From: Candidatus Fraserbacteria bacterium | GTDB taxonomy: Bacteria > Bipolaricaulota > Bipolaricaulia > RBG-16-55-9 > JAJCYT01 | Length of the DNA stretch: 64,000 nt | Assembly (NCBI GenBank): GCA_029262795.1 | Contig: JAJCYT010000010.1 | Coordinates: 60,968 to 124,967 of the forward strand | Direction: 5' to 3' | Shown: piece by piece, positions 26,006 to 32,862 of the stretch | How positions within the stretch are numbered: the stretch's first letter is position 1 | Layout of the letters: every line of letters starts with the position of its first letter | Translations under genes and position numbers: made by a program | The notes under the pieces: model-generated | The model's database searches: none | What the model was told of the DNA's origin: nothing | The model's input: only the letters and a program-made list of their open reading frames with translations

Positions 26006-27283
26006 TTACGGACCTTGAACCGGCGTCGTCAAAATTGCAGTATTATTGGCAATGATAGGGTCGGTCACACCAGTGGTTACTGAGATGATATTGGTCAGCT
26101 GATTCCCACTGAAGCTGGCATCCACCAACACGGTGATTTGTACCACCACCACTTCATTATTTTGCATCTGACCAATGACACAAGAAACAACATTACCGTT
26201 GTTTCCACATTTATTGCCGCCCACCACTTGAGCCTTCTGCAACGTCACGCCTTGAGGCAAGGTGTCCGTCAGTACCACACCAAGTGCAAACGAAGGACCG
26301 TCATTGGTCACACGGATGCTGTAAGTAAGGTTTTGTCCCGGCACCACTGGATTACTTAAATCCACTTTGGTGATTTCCAAATCCGCTTCACTGCCACTGT
26401 TGCGATCAACAGGAGGGGCAGTCGGCGGCAGCAATACGTTGTCTGAGCAATTTCCAAAAATTGCGTCCCGTGTTTGCAGCAAACAGGAAAAATAATCTTC
26501 TGTTTCACCGAATTCAAAATCACCACGACCGTCCCAGCCTTCCCCGCCTAAAGCTGCAGGAACGAACTCATCTTCATCAATCGGTTCAGTGGTAACGGTG
26601 TAGCGGATCCACATCTCGCCCTTTTCAGGACCGGTCAAAATGAAGGGCAACAACACGTCGCCTGCAAAGCCTTTAGCCACATTGAAAGGTGGCTGATCGA
26701 GGCGAAGGTTTTGTATGACCCACTCAGGCGTGGACCAACCCAAAGGAATGGGTTGTGCCATGGGTGTACCCACCTGAATAGGAGGCTTGCGGTCGTTGGT
26801 GTTCAGACAAGCTGAAGCACCCGACCAACGCCCGTCATGGTCCCAGTCAAACAGGGCATTCAGATAATAAGGGCCATCTTCTTGCTTCAGCTCCTCAGGT
26901 ACGCGAACAAACAATTCCAATTGAACCTGAGAACAAACTTCAAAGCTCGAAGGAATCCAACCGTCATCCACATCACGGTCTACCAGCAACGCATCTTCTT
27001 CAATTGTAAAATCCGGGCCCAATATGATGCTGCCAATGGGATTGCGATGCAGGATAAATCGTGCATCCACCCCATCTGAGAATAGTGACGGAAAAGCAGC
27101 GGCCTGATTGGGGTCAAAAACTGTGTACTGAGACAGTTCACCATCGGGCGCATCACCATAGTCACCCGGAATTCCCCTATCTGCTTGGCCCGATGCGCTC
27201 ATCGAAACGCTCGAAACAATCATCAAGACCAGTAAGTTTATTAACTTTTTTTTAAATACCTTTGTCACCCAATGATCGCGCAT
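26006..27283 (-). CDS. Secreted protein with GEVED-like and DUF11 domains
   Basis: 425 residues. Signal peptide 1-34 (hydrophobic core LINLLVLMIVSSVSM). Residues ~38-275 resemble the GEVED extracellular domain: starts DYGDAPDG, contains FDWDHDGRWSG and ends FGETEDYFSC. Residues ~300-420 are a DUF11 Ig-like domain (ADLEITKVDLSNPVVPGQNLTYSIRV, DTLPQGV), common in surface and matrix proteins. No cell-wall anchor or T9SS signal is seen. AGGAGG lies 6 bases before ATG 27283. It follows the RHH-MshEN gene by 39 bases and is probably in one transcript with it. Confidence 0.8.
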   Translation of the reverse strand: MRDHWVTKVFKKKLINLLVLMIVSSVSMSASGQADRGIPGDYGDAPDGELSQYTVFDPNQAAAFPSLFSDGVDARFILHRNPIGSIILGPDFTIEEDALLVDRDVDDGWIPSSFEVCSQVQLELFVRVPEELKQEDGPYYLNALFDWDHDGRWSGASACLNTNDRKPPIQVGTPMAQPIPLGWSTPEWVIQNLRLDQPPFNVAKGFAGDVLLPFILTGPEKGEMWIRYTVTTEPIDEDEFVPAALGGEGWDGRGDFEFGETEDYFSCLLQTRDAIFGNCSDNVLLPPTAPPVDRNSGSEADLEITKVDLSNPVVPGQNLTYSIRVTNDGPSFALGVVLTDTLPQGVTLQKAQVVGGNKCGNNGNVVSCVIGQMQNNEVVVVQITVLVDASFSGNQLTNIISVTTGVTDPIIANNTAILTTPVQGP

Positions 27284-27322
27284 GGGAGACCTCCTATTTT
27301 TTAGGGCCGAGCAAGTGAGGGA

Positions 27323-27667
27323 TTAAACGTGGCTCAATTCTTCTTGAAACAATTTTTTATAATTTTCCTGGATGTTTATGGCATAGGTGATTTCTTTAGA
27401 AGAGACAAATCCCTTTTTGATCAGAATTTCTCCCAACAATTCGTTGGACTGCTGTTGTTCCTGGATACTCAGCGCCTGTTCCAAATGCTGCTCGCTCACC
27501 GCGCCCTGATCGCGCAAGATTTCGCCGATGGGCAATTTACCTTCAAAAAAGCTTTCCAAAATTGTCATAATTAAAGCACTTCGGCTTTTACGATCTTGTT
27601 TGGCTTGGTTTTCCAATTTGTCGATCAAGTAGCTGTCGGTTTCCTTATAAAATACAGTTAGTTGCAT
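27323..27667 (-). CDS. RHH DNA-binding domain fused to an MshEN (GspE N-terminal) domain
   Basis: 114 residues with two parts. Residues 1-42 form a ribbon-helix-helix (strand LTVFYKE, helices YLIDKLENQAKQ and SRSALIMTILESFF). Residues 46-100 match the MshEN/T2SSE_N pattern as two halves: IGEILRDQGAVSEQHLEQALSIQ and LGEILIKKGFVSSKEITYAINIQ, each a Leu/Ile-Gly start, Gly about eight residues on and a closing Gln. Canonical c-di-GMP-binding MshEN repeats begin Arg-Leu-Gly; here the Arg is Pro and Leu, so binding is uncertain. AAGGAG precedes ATG 27667. It lies 39 bases upstream of the secreted-protein gene and downstream of a c-di-GMP riboswitch unit. Probably a regulator. Confidence 0.78.
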   Translation of the reverse strand: MQLTVFYKETDSYLIDKLENQAKQDRKSRSALIMTILESFFEGKLPIGEILRDQGAVSEQHLEQALSIQEQQQSNELLGEILIKKGFVSSKEITYAINIQENYKKLFQEELSHV

Positions 27668-27719
27668 GTTGTTCTCCTTAAATAGAACTCAATTTTATAT
27701 TTTAATATAATTTAGATGC

Positions 27720-27768
27720 ATTATATAGAGTCACAAAAACCCTTAACGATCAGGTGATTATTTGTGAC
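27720..27768 (-). promoter_or_regulatory. Promoter and candidate operator of the RHH-MshEN gene
   Basis: On the minus strand a consensus TATAAT (27725-27720) has only a weak -35 (around 27748-27743). A perfect 8-bp inverted pair, GTCACAAA (27730-27737) and TTTGTGAC (27761-27768), brackets the -35 with centres 31 bp apart, three helical turns. Fits a regulated promoter; an RHH binding site is a reasonable guess. Confidence 0.45.
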
Positions 27769-27838
27769 ACCCGAACACTTCAAAATAGTTATGCTCAATC
27801 AGCTGAATCAGAGTATGTTTGGAAGTGTTAAAACGAGC

Positions 27839-27861
27839 AAAAAAGGGCAACCAATGCCCTT
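27839..27861 (-). terminator. Intrinsic terminator of the riboswitch transcript
   Basis: Minus strand: AAGGGCA (27861-27855), 5-base loop, TGCCCTT (27849-27843), with six T in a row (27844-27839). It begins 12 bases past the stop of the 42-codon ORF. Confidence 0.8.
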
Positions 27862-27873
27862 ACCCCCACAAAA

Positions 27874-28002
27874 CTAAAAAAGATTTAGAAATAGTTCACC
27901 AGATGAAGACCTCCCTAAAAGCGAAGCTTGGGAGCATAAACAGGGGGAATGGATAGAGATGAAATGTATCTGAAAAGGAACATTCACAATAAAATCGCCC
28001 AT
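27874..28002 (-). CDS. Possible 42-residue ORF under riboswitch control
   Basis: ATG 28002 is preceded by GAAGGAG at 8 bases, an excellent ribosome site, and runs 42 codons (MGDFIVNVPF at the start) to TAG 27876-27874. No similarity or membrane segment is evident. The ATG lies in the 3' arm, and the ribosome site in the loop, of the hairpin 27997-28034, so the riboswitch could govern its translation. A terminator follows 12 bases after the stop. It may be a real small protein, a leader peptide that links translation to read-through, or chance. Confidence 0.45.
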   Translation of the reverse strand: MGDFIVNVPFQIHFISIHSPCLCSQASLLGRSSSGELFLNLF

Positions 28003-28034
28003 GTTTACAACTCCTTCGTTGCTTCACCATGGGC
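27997..28034 (-). promoter_or_regulatory. Expression-platform hairpin of the riboswitch
   Basis: Minus strand GCCCATG (28034-28028) pairs with CATGGGC (28003-27997); the 24-base loop contains an inner CAAC/GTTG pairing and GAAGGAG. The outer 5' arm shares four bases with the 3' P1 strand TTGCCC of the aptamer (28036-28031), so the two folds exclude each other. Ligand binding would free the ribosome site and ATG (inference). Confidence 0.65.
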
Positions 28035-28099
28035 AATCCAGCTATCTGCACAAGTACAGATCTGTGATTTTGCGCCCCCGTCTCACAACGGGTTTGCCC
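28031..28099 (-). ncRNA. Cyclic di-GMP-I (GEMM-I) riboswitch aptamer
   Basis: Read on the minus strand. P1 is formed by GGGCAA (28099-28094) and TTGCCC (28036-28031). The first strand continues AAACC into a hairpin CCCGTT-GTGA-GACGGG, whose GTGA loop is a GNRA tetraloop as the family requires. The conserved GCGCAAA follows, then a second helix (ATCTG with CAGAT) and the 3' signature TAGCTGGATTGCC, matching the GEMM consensus TAGCcaGGtTGCC. The promoter lies just upstream, the switching hairpin just downstream. The consensus G(A)CGCAAAG has G for A and A for the final G, so affinity or selectivity might differ. Confidence 0.85.
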
Positions 28100-28124
28100 T
28101 GATCACATGTGTGAAGTTGTTTAA

Positions 28125-28153
28125 ACTATACACCACTTGTCCCCGATTGTCAA
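28125..28153 (-). promoter_or_regulatory. Promoter of the riboswitch transcript
   Basis: Minus strand consensus TTGACA (28153-28148), exactly 17 bases, TATAGT (28130-28125). Transcription near 28118 starts about 20 bases before the aptamer. Divergent from the Lhr helicase promoter. Confidence 0.8.
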
Positions 28154-28194
28154 TACCCTAAACTCATAGGTGGGTCGATATTCACCATCTTTTC

Positions 28195-28224
28195 TTAGCA
28201 ATTAAAAATTTATAGATGTATAAT
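28195..28224 (+). promoter_or_regulatory. Promoter of the Lhr-type helicase gene
   Basis: TTAGCA (28195-28200), 18 bases, consensus TATAAT (28219-28224). Only 11 bases separate the -10 from ATG 28236; the leader would be about 4-5 bases and no Shine-Dalgarno site exists. Confidence 0.6.
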
Positions 28225-28235
28225 TCACCGTCCTA

Positions 28236-30824
28236 ATGATTTATGAAAAGGGCCAATCATCCGATAAAGATATCTTTCCATTGCTCCATCCTTTGGTTAG
28301 AGATTGGTTTCAATCGAGCTTCAAAAGCTTCAGTCCACCTCAACGAGGTGCCATCCCACTGATTCATGAACGCAAACATTGCTTAATTGCCGCCCCTACA
28401 GGGTCTGGAAAGACTTTATCCGCATTCCTGGCTATCCTGAATGAATTGGTCGAACTATCTTATCGAGGGCAGCTTGAAGATCGCGTTTACTGCGTCTATA
28501 TCTCACCTTTAAAAGCATTGAGCAACGACATTGAACGTAACCTCAATGGCCCGCTGAAGGAATTGAATGATCTTTCTGAGCAAGAACTTGGCATCCGTGT
28601 GGGTGTGCGAACCGGTGACACCCCCCAAAGTCAACGCGCCAAAATGACGAGAAAACCACCTCACATTTTAATCACCACGCCAGAATCGTTTGCTATTGTG
28701 TTGTCTTCTCCCAAATTTTCTCAGAGTTTGTCCGGCATGGAGTGGCTCATCATTGATGAAATTCACGCTCTGGCTGAAAACAAACGGGGGGTCCATTTGT
28801 CCCTGTCATTGGAAAGACTCCAAGAACGCACTCGATTCACCCGAGTGGGGTTGTCCGCAACCATCAGCCCGCTTCCAGAAATTGCAAAATACTTGGTAGG
28901 ACGAAACCTAGGTCAGGCTCTTGGCAAAGGTGAGTTGGATGTTTGGCGCGACTGCACCATTGTAGATGCCCGCTTCGATAAAAAACTAGACCTCCAGGTG
29001 ATGAGTCCAGTTCGCAATTTCATTTCAAGTACAGGCGAACAGCTCACTGGAAGCTTGTATCAAACGGTGGGTCAATTGATGGTTGAACACAAAACCACCA
29101 TTGTATTTACCAACACGCGCAGTGGTACAGAACGACTGGTGCATGAACTGAAAGAGCGTTATCCAAAGTTTGCCCATGCCATTGGCGCCCACCACAGCTC
29201 TCTTTCCAAAGAACGACGGTTTGAGGTTGAACGTCGCCTCAAAGAGGGCGAGATGAAATGCGTGGTGTCCTCGACTTCTCTGGAGTTGGGCATCGATATT
29301 GGCTCTGTAGACTTGGTGATTTTGTATGGTTCGCCCAAAAGTGTGAATCGTGCTTTGCAGCGTATTGGGCGTTCTGGTCACAAACTCTATGACACGGTCA
29401 AGGGGCGTGTTGTCGTTACTGGACGGGATGATTTGGTGGAATCTTCCATCATGCTGAAATCTGCCGTCGAACATCGCTTGGATCAAATTCATATTCCGAG
29501 CAACTGTTTAGATGTGCTGGCTCAACAAATTTTTGGATTCTTGCTAGACGGCCCACGTCACGTGGATGATCTTTGGGAATGGACGACCCGAAGCTACAAC
29601 TATGCCTTTCTCAAACGATCTGATTTCGACAAATTGTTGGAATATTTGGCAGGCGAATACACTTCCCTCGAGGACCGCCATGTGTACGCAAAAATCTATT
29701 ATGATCGCGATACCGGCCAAATTGGTAAACGCGGTAAGATGGCGCGTGTCATTTATTCTACCAATGTGGGCACGATCCCCGATGAAAGCTATATCACTGT
29801 CAAACAAGGCGATCAATCCATCGGCCACATCGAAGAAGGTTTTCTGGAAAAACTACGCAAGCAAGATGTGTTTGTCCTCGGAGGGGATCCATTCAGATTT
29901 CGCTACAGTCGAGGCATGACGGTACAGGTTGAAGGTGCTGGGACTAAAGATCCGACTGTCCCTTCCTGGTATTCCGAAATGTTGCCTCTGAGTTTTGAAC
30001 TTTCGCTCGACATCCAGGATTTTCGCCTACAACTCAGTGAACTGTTTGAATCAGGCACATCCGCAGAAGATATCCAAGCTTTCATTGGCAGTGAACTTTA
30101 TCTGGACGAACGCGGTGTAGAGTCTTTTTACAATTATTTTAATGAACAACACCGGTTTGCACTCATCCCACACCGAAATCGAATCCTGATAGAGTATTAC
30201 CAGGATGGTGACAAATCCTGGGTCATTTTCCACACTTTGTTTGGACGCAAAGTCAATGATGTGCTTAGCCGAGCAATTGCGTGGTTAATTGCTCGGCGTG
30301 AGGATCGGGATGTTGAAATTAGCCTGACTGACCATGGTTTTTATGTCGCTTACGAAGGCACTGTAAAAGTGATGGATGCATTTAATCTACTCCAAGTCCG
30401 GGACTTACGTGAAACGATGGAAGATGCCTTGAAGGACAGTGAGATTTTAAGAAGGCGTTTCCGTCATTGCGCCACGCGCTCATTTATGATTCTTCGCTCT
30501 TATAAAGGACAGCGAAAATCTGTGGGAAAACAACAAATGCGCTCTATCGTTCTGCAACATGTCATCGAACGAATGGATGAATTTTTTCCCATTTTGCGCG
30601 AGGCTTATCGTGAAGTGTTAGAAGATGCGATGGATATCAAAAATGCATCCAGAATTATTGATGAAATAAAAGCAGGAAAAATTCAGATCGAAGGCCAAGT
30701 GGTCAAAGCGCCTTCTCCATTTTCATTTCACCTCATTATGCAGGGCCGCATGGATCTGATCAAGATTGAAGACCGTCAGTCGTTCCTGCAACGGATGCAT
30801 GAACAATTAACACAAAAAACCTAA
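28236..30824 (+). CDS. Lhr-type DEAD/DEAH-box ATP-dependent helicase
   Basis: Superfamily 2 helicase, 862 residues, of the Lhr-core type (short form, common in archaea and scattered bacteria), with roles in DNA repair or RNA metabolism. RecA1: Q-motif region SFSPPQRGAIPLI, Walker A APTGSGKT (K59), DEIH 174-177, SAT-like LSATIS. RecA2: STSLELGIDIG and the motif VI stretch ALQRIGRSGH. A winged helix and the Lhr-specific barrel follow to the C-terminus. The long C-terminal extension of enterobacterial Lhr is missing. No ligase, nuclease or phosphoesterase partner adjoins it. It converges with the YgjP-like gene, one base apart. Confidence 0.9.
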   Translation: MIYEKGQSSDKDIFPLLHPLVRDWFQSSFKSFSPPQRGAIPLIHERKHCLIAAPTGSGKTLSAFLAILNELVELSYRGQLEDRVYCVYISPLKALSNDIERNLNGPLKELNDLSEQELGIRVGVRTGDTPQSQRAKMTRKPPHILITTPESFAIVLSSPKFSQSLSGMEWLIIDEIHALAENKRGVHLSLSLERLQERTRFTRVGLSATISPLPEIAKYLVGRNLGQALGKGELDVWRDCTIVDARFDKKLDLQVMSPVRNFISSTGEQLTGSLYQTVGQLMVEHKTTIVFTNTRSGTERLVHELKERYPKFAHAIGAHHSSLSKERRFEVERRLKEGEMKCVVSSTSLELGIDIGSVDLVILYGSPKSVNRALQRIGRSGHKLYDTVKGRVVVTGRDDLVESSIMLKSAVEHRLDQIHIPSNCLDVLAQQIFGFLLDGPRHVDDLWEWTTRSYNYAFLKRSDFDKLLEYLAGEYTSLEDRHVYAKIYYDRDTGQIGKRGKMARVIYSTNVGTIPDESYITVKQGDQSIGHIEEGFLEKLRKQDVFVLGGDPFRFRYSRGMTVQVEGAGTKDPTVPSWYSEMLPLSFELSLDIQDFRLQLSELFESGTSAEDIQAFIGSELYLDERGVESFYNYFNEQHRFALIPHRNRILIEYYQDGDKSWVIFHTLFGRKVNDVLSRAIAWLIARREDRDVEISLTDHGFYVAYEGTVKVMDAFNLLQVRDLRETMEDALKDSEILRRRFRHCATRSFMILRSYKGQRKSVGKQQMRSIVLQHVIERMDEFFPILREAYREVLEDAMDIKNASRIIDEIKAGKIQIEGQVVKAPSPFSFHLIMQGRMDLIKIEDRQSFLQRMHEQLTQKT

Positions 30825-30825
30825 A

Positions 30826-31404
30826 TTAATTCGTATCGCCATCGATTAAAAATTGATTCAGCCTTGATCGGAGCCTCTTGGCATCACCAACGTATTTATC
30901 CAACTCCGTCCAAAATTGAGGACTGTGATTTTTAATTTTTGTATGAACAAGTTCGTGAAGCAGCACATAATCAATCAGTTCCTGAGGCAATAAAGTCAAT
31001 TGAATATTCAGACTGATGTTATTTTGATAGGAACAACTCCCCCACTTTGTTTTCTGGTGTCTTACGGTCGCTTTTCCGAAGTTAAATCCATGTTCTTTTG
31101 CCAATGCGCATAACCGTTGAATTAGTTTTTCCTTTGCTGATTCAACGTCCATTTGGCCAAGTTGTTTAGCTATTGCCCTTTTCTGTGATTCTATTTTTTT
31201 GACTTTAGAAGAATTTTTTTGAATCCAGGCTAGTTTTTTCAGGACAAACTGTTCTGCTTGTTGAAATGACACGCCTTTGGGCACAGACACCCGAACGCCC
31301 TCAAAAGGTTTAATGGAAAGATTAATGCGTTTTGCTCGAAGGCTTCTTACAAACAAAACAACACCAACACCTTCCACATTTTTTTCGATGAAGGTTGTCA
31401 TCAT
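30826..31404 (-). CDS. YgjP/SprT-like zinc metallopeptidase-domain protein
   Basis: Cytoplasmic protein with the YgjP-like (DUF45) fold. Zinc motif HELVHTKIKNHSPQFW gives HExxH plus a third histidine; KTKWGSCS upstream is the family hallmark. Residues 1-70 form a beta domain (RINLSIKPFEGVRVSVP). From ATG 31404 it has 193 residues; the open frame reaches 31524 but would overlap the alanine dehydrogenase start and its promoter. No good Shine-Dalgarno is seen, so the exact start is uncertain. There is no signal peptide, so it is not a secreted protease. Function in bacteria is poorly known; a restriction-associated or proteolytic role is possible. Confidence 0.8.
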   Translation of the reverse strand: MMTTFIEKNVEGVGVVLFVRSLRAKRINLSIKPFEGVRVSVPKGVSFQQAEQFVLKKLAWIQKNSSKVKKIESQKRAIAKQLGQMDVESAKEKLIQRLCALAKEHGFNFGKATVRHQKTKWGSCSYQNNISLNIQLTLLPQELIDYVLLHELVHTKIKNHSPQFWTELDKYVGDAKRLRSRLNQFLIDGDTN

Positions 31405-31443
31405 TTCATTGTGATGGCGGTATGATCTCCTCGCAAATGGATG

Positions 31444-31473
31444 TTGAGGGCAAATCGGTTTGGTTGGTATAAT
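31444..31473 (+). promoter_or_regulatory. Promoter of the alanine dehydrogenase gene
   Basis: TTGAGG (31444-31449), 18 bases, TATAAT (31468-31473) with an extended TGG just ahead. Followed by ACGGAGGAAA before ATG 31505. Confidence 0.7.
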
Positions 31474-31504
31474 CAGCCAAAAATGAGTTGACGGAGGAAA
31501 TTGG

Positions 31505-32602
31505 ATGATCATTGGCGTTCCCACAGAAGTTAAAACGGACGAATACCGAATTGGAATGTTGCCGGTTGGCGCACAACTGCTGGTTGAGGATGGTCATACG
31601 GTGTTAATTCAAAAGGGCGCTGGCCTCGGCAGTGGCTTTGAGGACGAACGCTACACCTCCGTGGGCGCAACTTTGGTGGACTCAGCCGAAGAAGTTTATG
31701 GCAAATCAGAAATGGTTGTGAAGGTTAAAGAACCCCAGAACGAAGAAATTAAACTTTTAAAAGAAGATCAAATATTATTTTGCTATTTTCACTTTGCAGG
31801 TTCTCGTGAACTCACTGAAGGCTGTCTGAAAAGTGGCGTGGCTGCCGTGTCTTTTGAAACCCTGGAAGACAGCCAAGGGCGATTGCCATTGCTAACCCCC
31901 ATGAGTGAAGTCGCAGGAAAACTCTCGATTCAAGAGGGCGCAAAGAGCCTGGAACGTCCAATGCAAGGGCGAGGCATTCTTCTAGGAGGCGTCCCTGGCG
32001 TTCCTCCGGCCAATGTATTGATCATTGGAGGCGGTGTGGTTGGAGCCAACGCCGCACGGGTGGCAGCGGGTTTGGGTGCCAATGTGGTGGTTATGGACAT
32101 CAACCTGGACCGAATGCGTTATCTGGATGAAACCATGCCACCCAACGTGACCACCATCTACAGCGATCCTCAGTCCGTGGAGTTCCACGCACAGCAATCC
32201 GATTTGGTGATTGGTGCAGTCTTGATCCCCGGTGCGTTGGCTCCCATTTTAATTCGTAAATCATTGCTACCAACCATGAAAAAACGTTCCGTGTTGGTGG
32301 ATGTGTCCATTGACCAAGGTGGTAGTTTTGAAACCAGCCGTCCAACCACGCACACCGATCCAACCTTTGTGGTAGATGATGTCGTTCATTATTGCGTCGC
32401 CAACATGCCAGGCGCAGTTGGAAGAACCAGTAGTCAGGCACTTGGCAATGCCACGCTGCACTATTGCAGGGAATTGGCCAATCAGGGGCTAGATGCTTTC
32501 CTGGAAATGAGCCCTGGCCGACGGACGGCCCTGAACATGCGCCATGGAAAACTAACGTATAAAGCCATTGCCGATACATTTCCCGATTTGCCAACAGCCT
32601 GA
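31505..32602 (+). CDS. ald: Alanine dehydrogenase
   Basis: NAD-dependent oxidative deamination of L-alanine to pyruvate and ammonia, or the reverse. 365 residues. The N-terminus MIIGVPTEVKTDEYRIGMLP carries the substrate-binding region; KVKEPQ contains the pyruvate-contacting lysine, YFHFAG the catalytic histidine, and IIGGGVVGANAARVAAGLGA the NAD-binding Rossmann motif. GGAGGAAA precedes ATG 31505. Its TGA overlaps the ATG of a zinc-ribbon gene (TGATG), implying coupled translation. It would supply pyruvate to the dehydrogenase encoded at 6.9-12.5 kb, though the two loci are separate. Confidence 0.94.
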   Translation: MIIGVPTEVKTDEYRIGMLPVGAQLLVEDGHTVLIQKGAGLGSGFEDERYTSVGATLVDSAEEVYGKSEMVVKVKEPQNEEIKLLKEDQILFCYFHFAGSRELTEGCLKSGVAAVSFETLEDSQGRLPLLTPMSEVAGKLSIQEGAKSLERPMQGRGILLGGVPGVPPANVLIIGGGVVGANAARVAAGLGANVVVMDINLDRMRYLDETMPPNVTTIYSDPQSVEFHAQQSDLVIGAVLIPGALAPILIRKSLLPTMKKRSVLVDVSIDQGGSFETSRPTTHTDPTFVVDDVVHYCVANMPGAVGRTSSQALGNATLHYCRELANQGLDAFLEMSPGRRTALNMRHGKLTYKAIADTFPDLPTA

Positions 32603-32853
32603 TGTCCAAAGGGTTTCGTACGATTTCGATTCATTGTTCAAAATGTCGAACCCTGCTCTACAAGTATTACAAAGGCGGAACGGGCGGCCTTGTAAAATGC
32701 TTCGAGGATCGAATTGCAGAAGACCACACGAAAGGCGATTTGATCTGCCCGAAATGTGGACAGGAATTCGCTCGGCTTAGAATGATTCAGAACAAGCGCG
32801 CCCACAAAATTATTCAGGGCAAAGTGTATACCAAAGGCATGACACGAAAGTAG
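32602..32853 (+). CDS. Small zinc-ribbon protein coupled to ald
   Basis: 83 residues. Two CxxC pairs, CSKC near residue 12 and CPKC near residue 50, form a zinc ribbon or rubredoxin-like knuckle, followed by a basic C-terminal tail (RMIQNKRAHKIIQGKVYTKG). There is no signal peptide or membrane segment. ATG 32602 overlaps the ald stop codon. The size and spacing resemble small nucleic-acid-binding zinc proteins, but I know no named family. A role tied to alanine dehydrogenase is suggested only by the overlap. Confidence 0.7.
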   Translation: MSKGFRTISIHCSKCRTLLYKYYKGGTGGLVKCFEDRIAEDHTKGDLICPKCGQEFARLRMIQNKRAHKIIQGKVYTKGMTRK

Positions 32854-32862
32854 GCAGACACC

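Noticed and set aside
27949..28161. 70-codon ORF on the plus strand
   Set aside because: It runs antisense across the riboswitch, its hairpin and its promoter, starts without a ribosome site and has no protein-like features.
30826..31404. HExxH protein as another secreted protease
   Set aside because: No signal peptide; the KTKWGSCS and HELVH arrangement is that of cytoplasmic YgjP/SprT-like proteins.
31405..31524. Upstream extension of the YgjP-like protein
   Set aside because: Would overlap the alanine dehydrogenase promoter and start; the extension has no family similarity.
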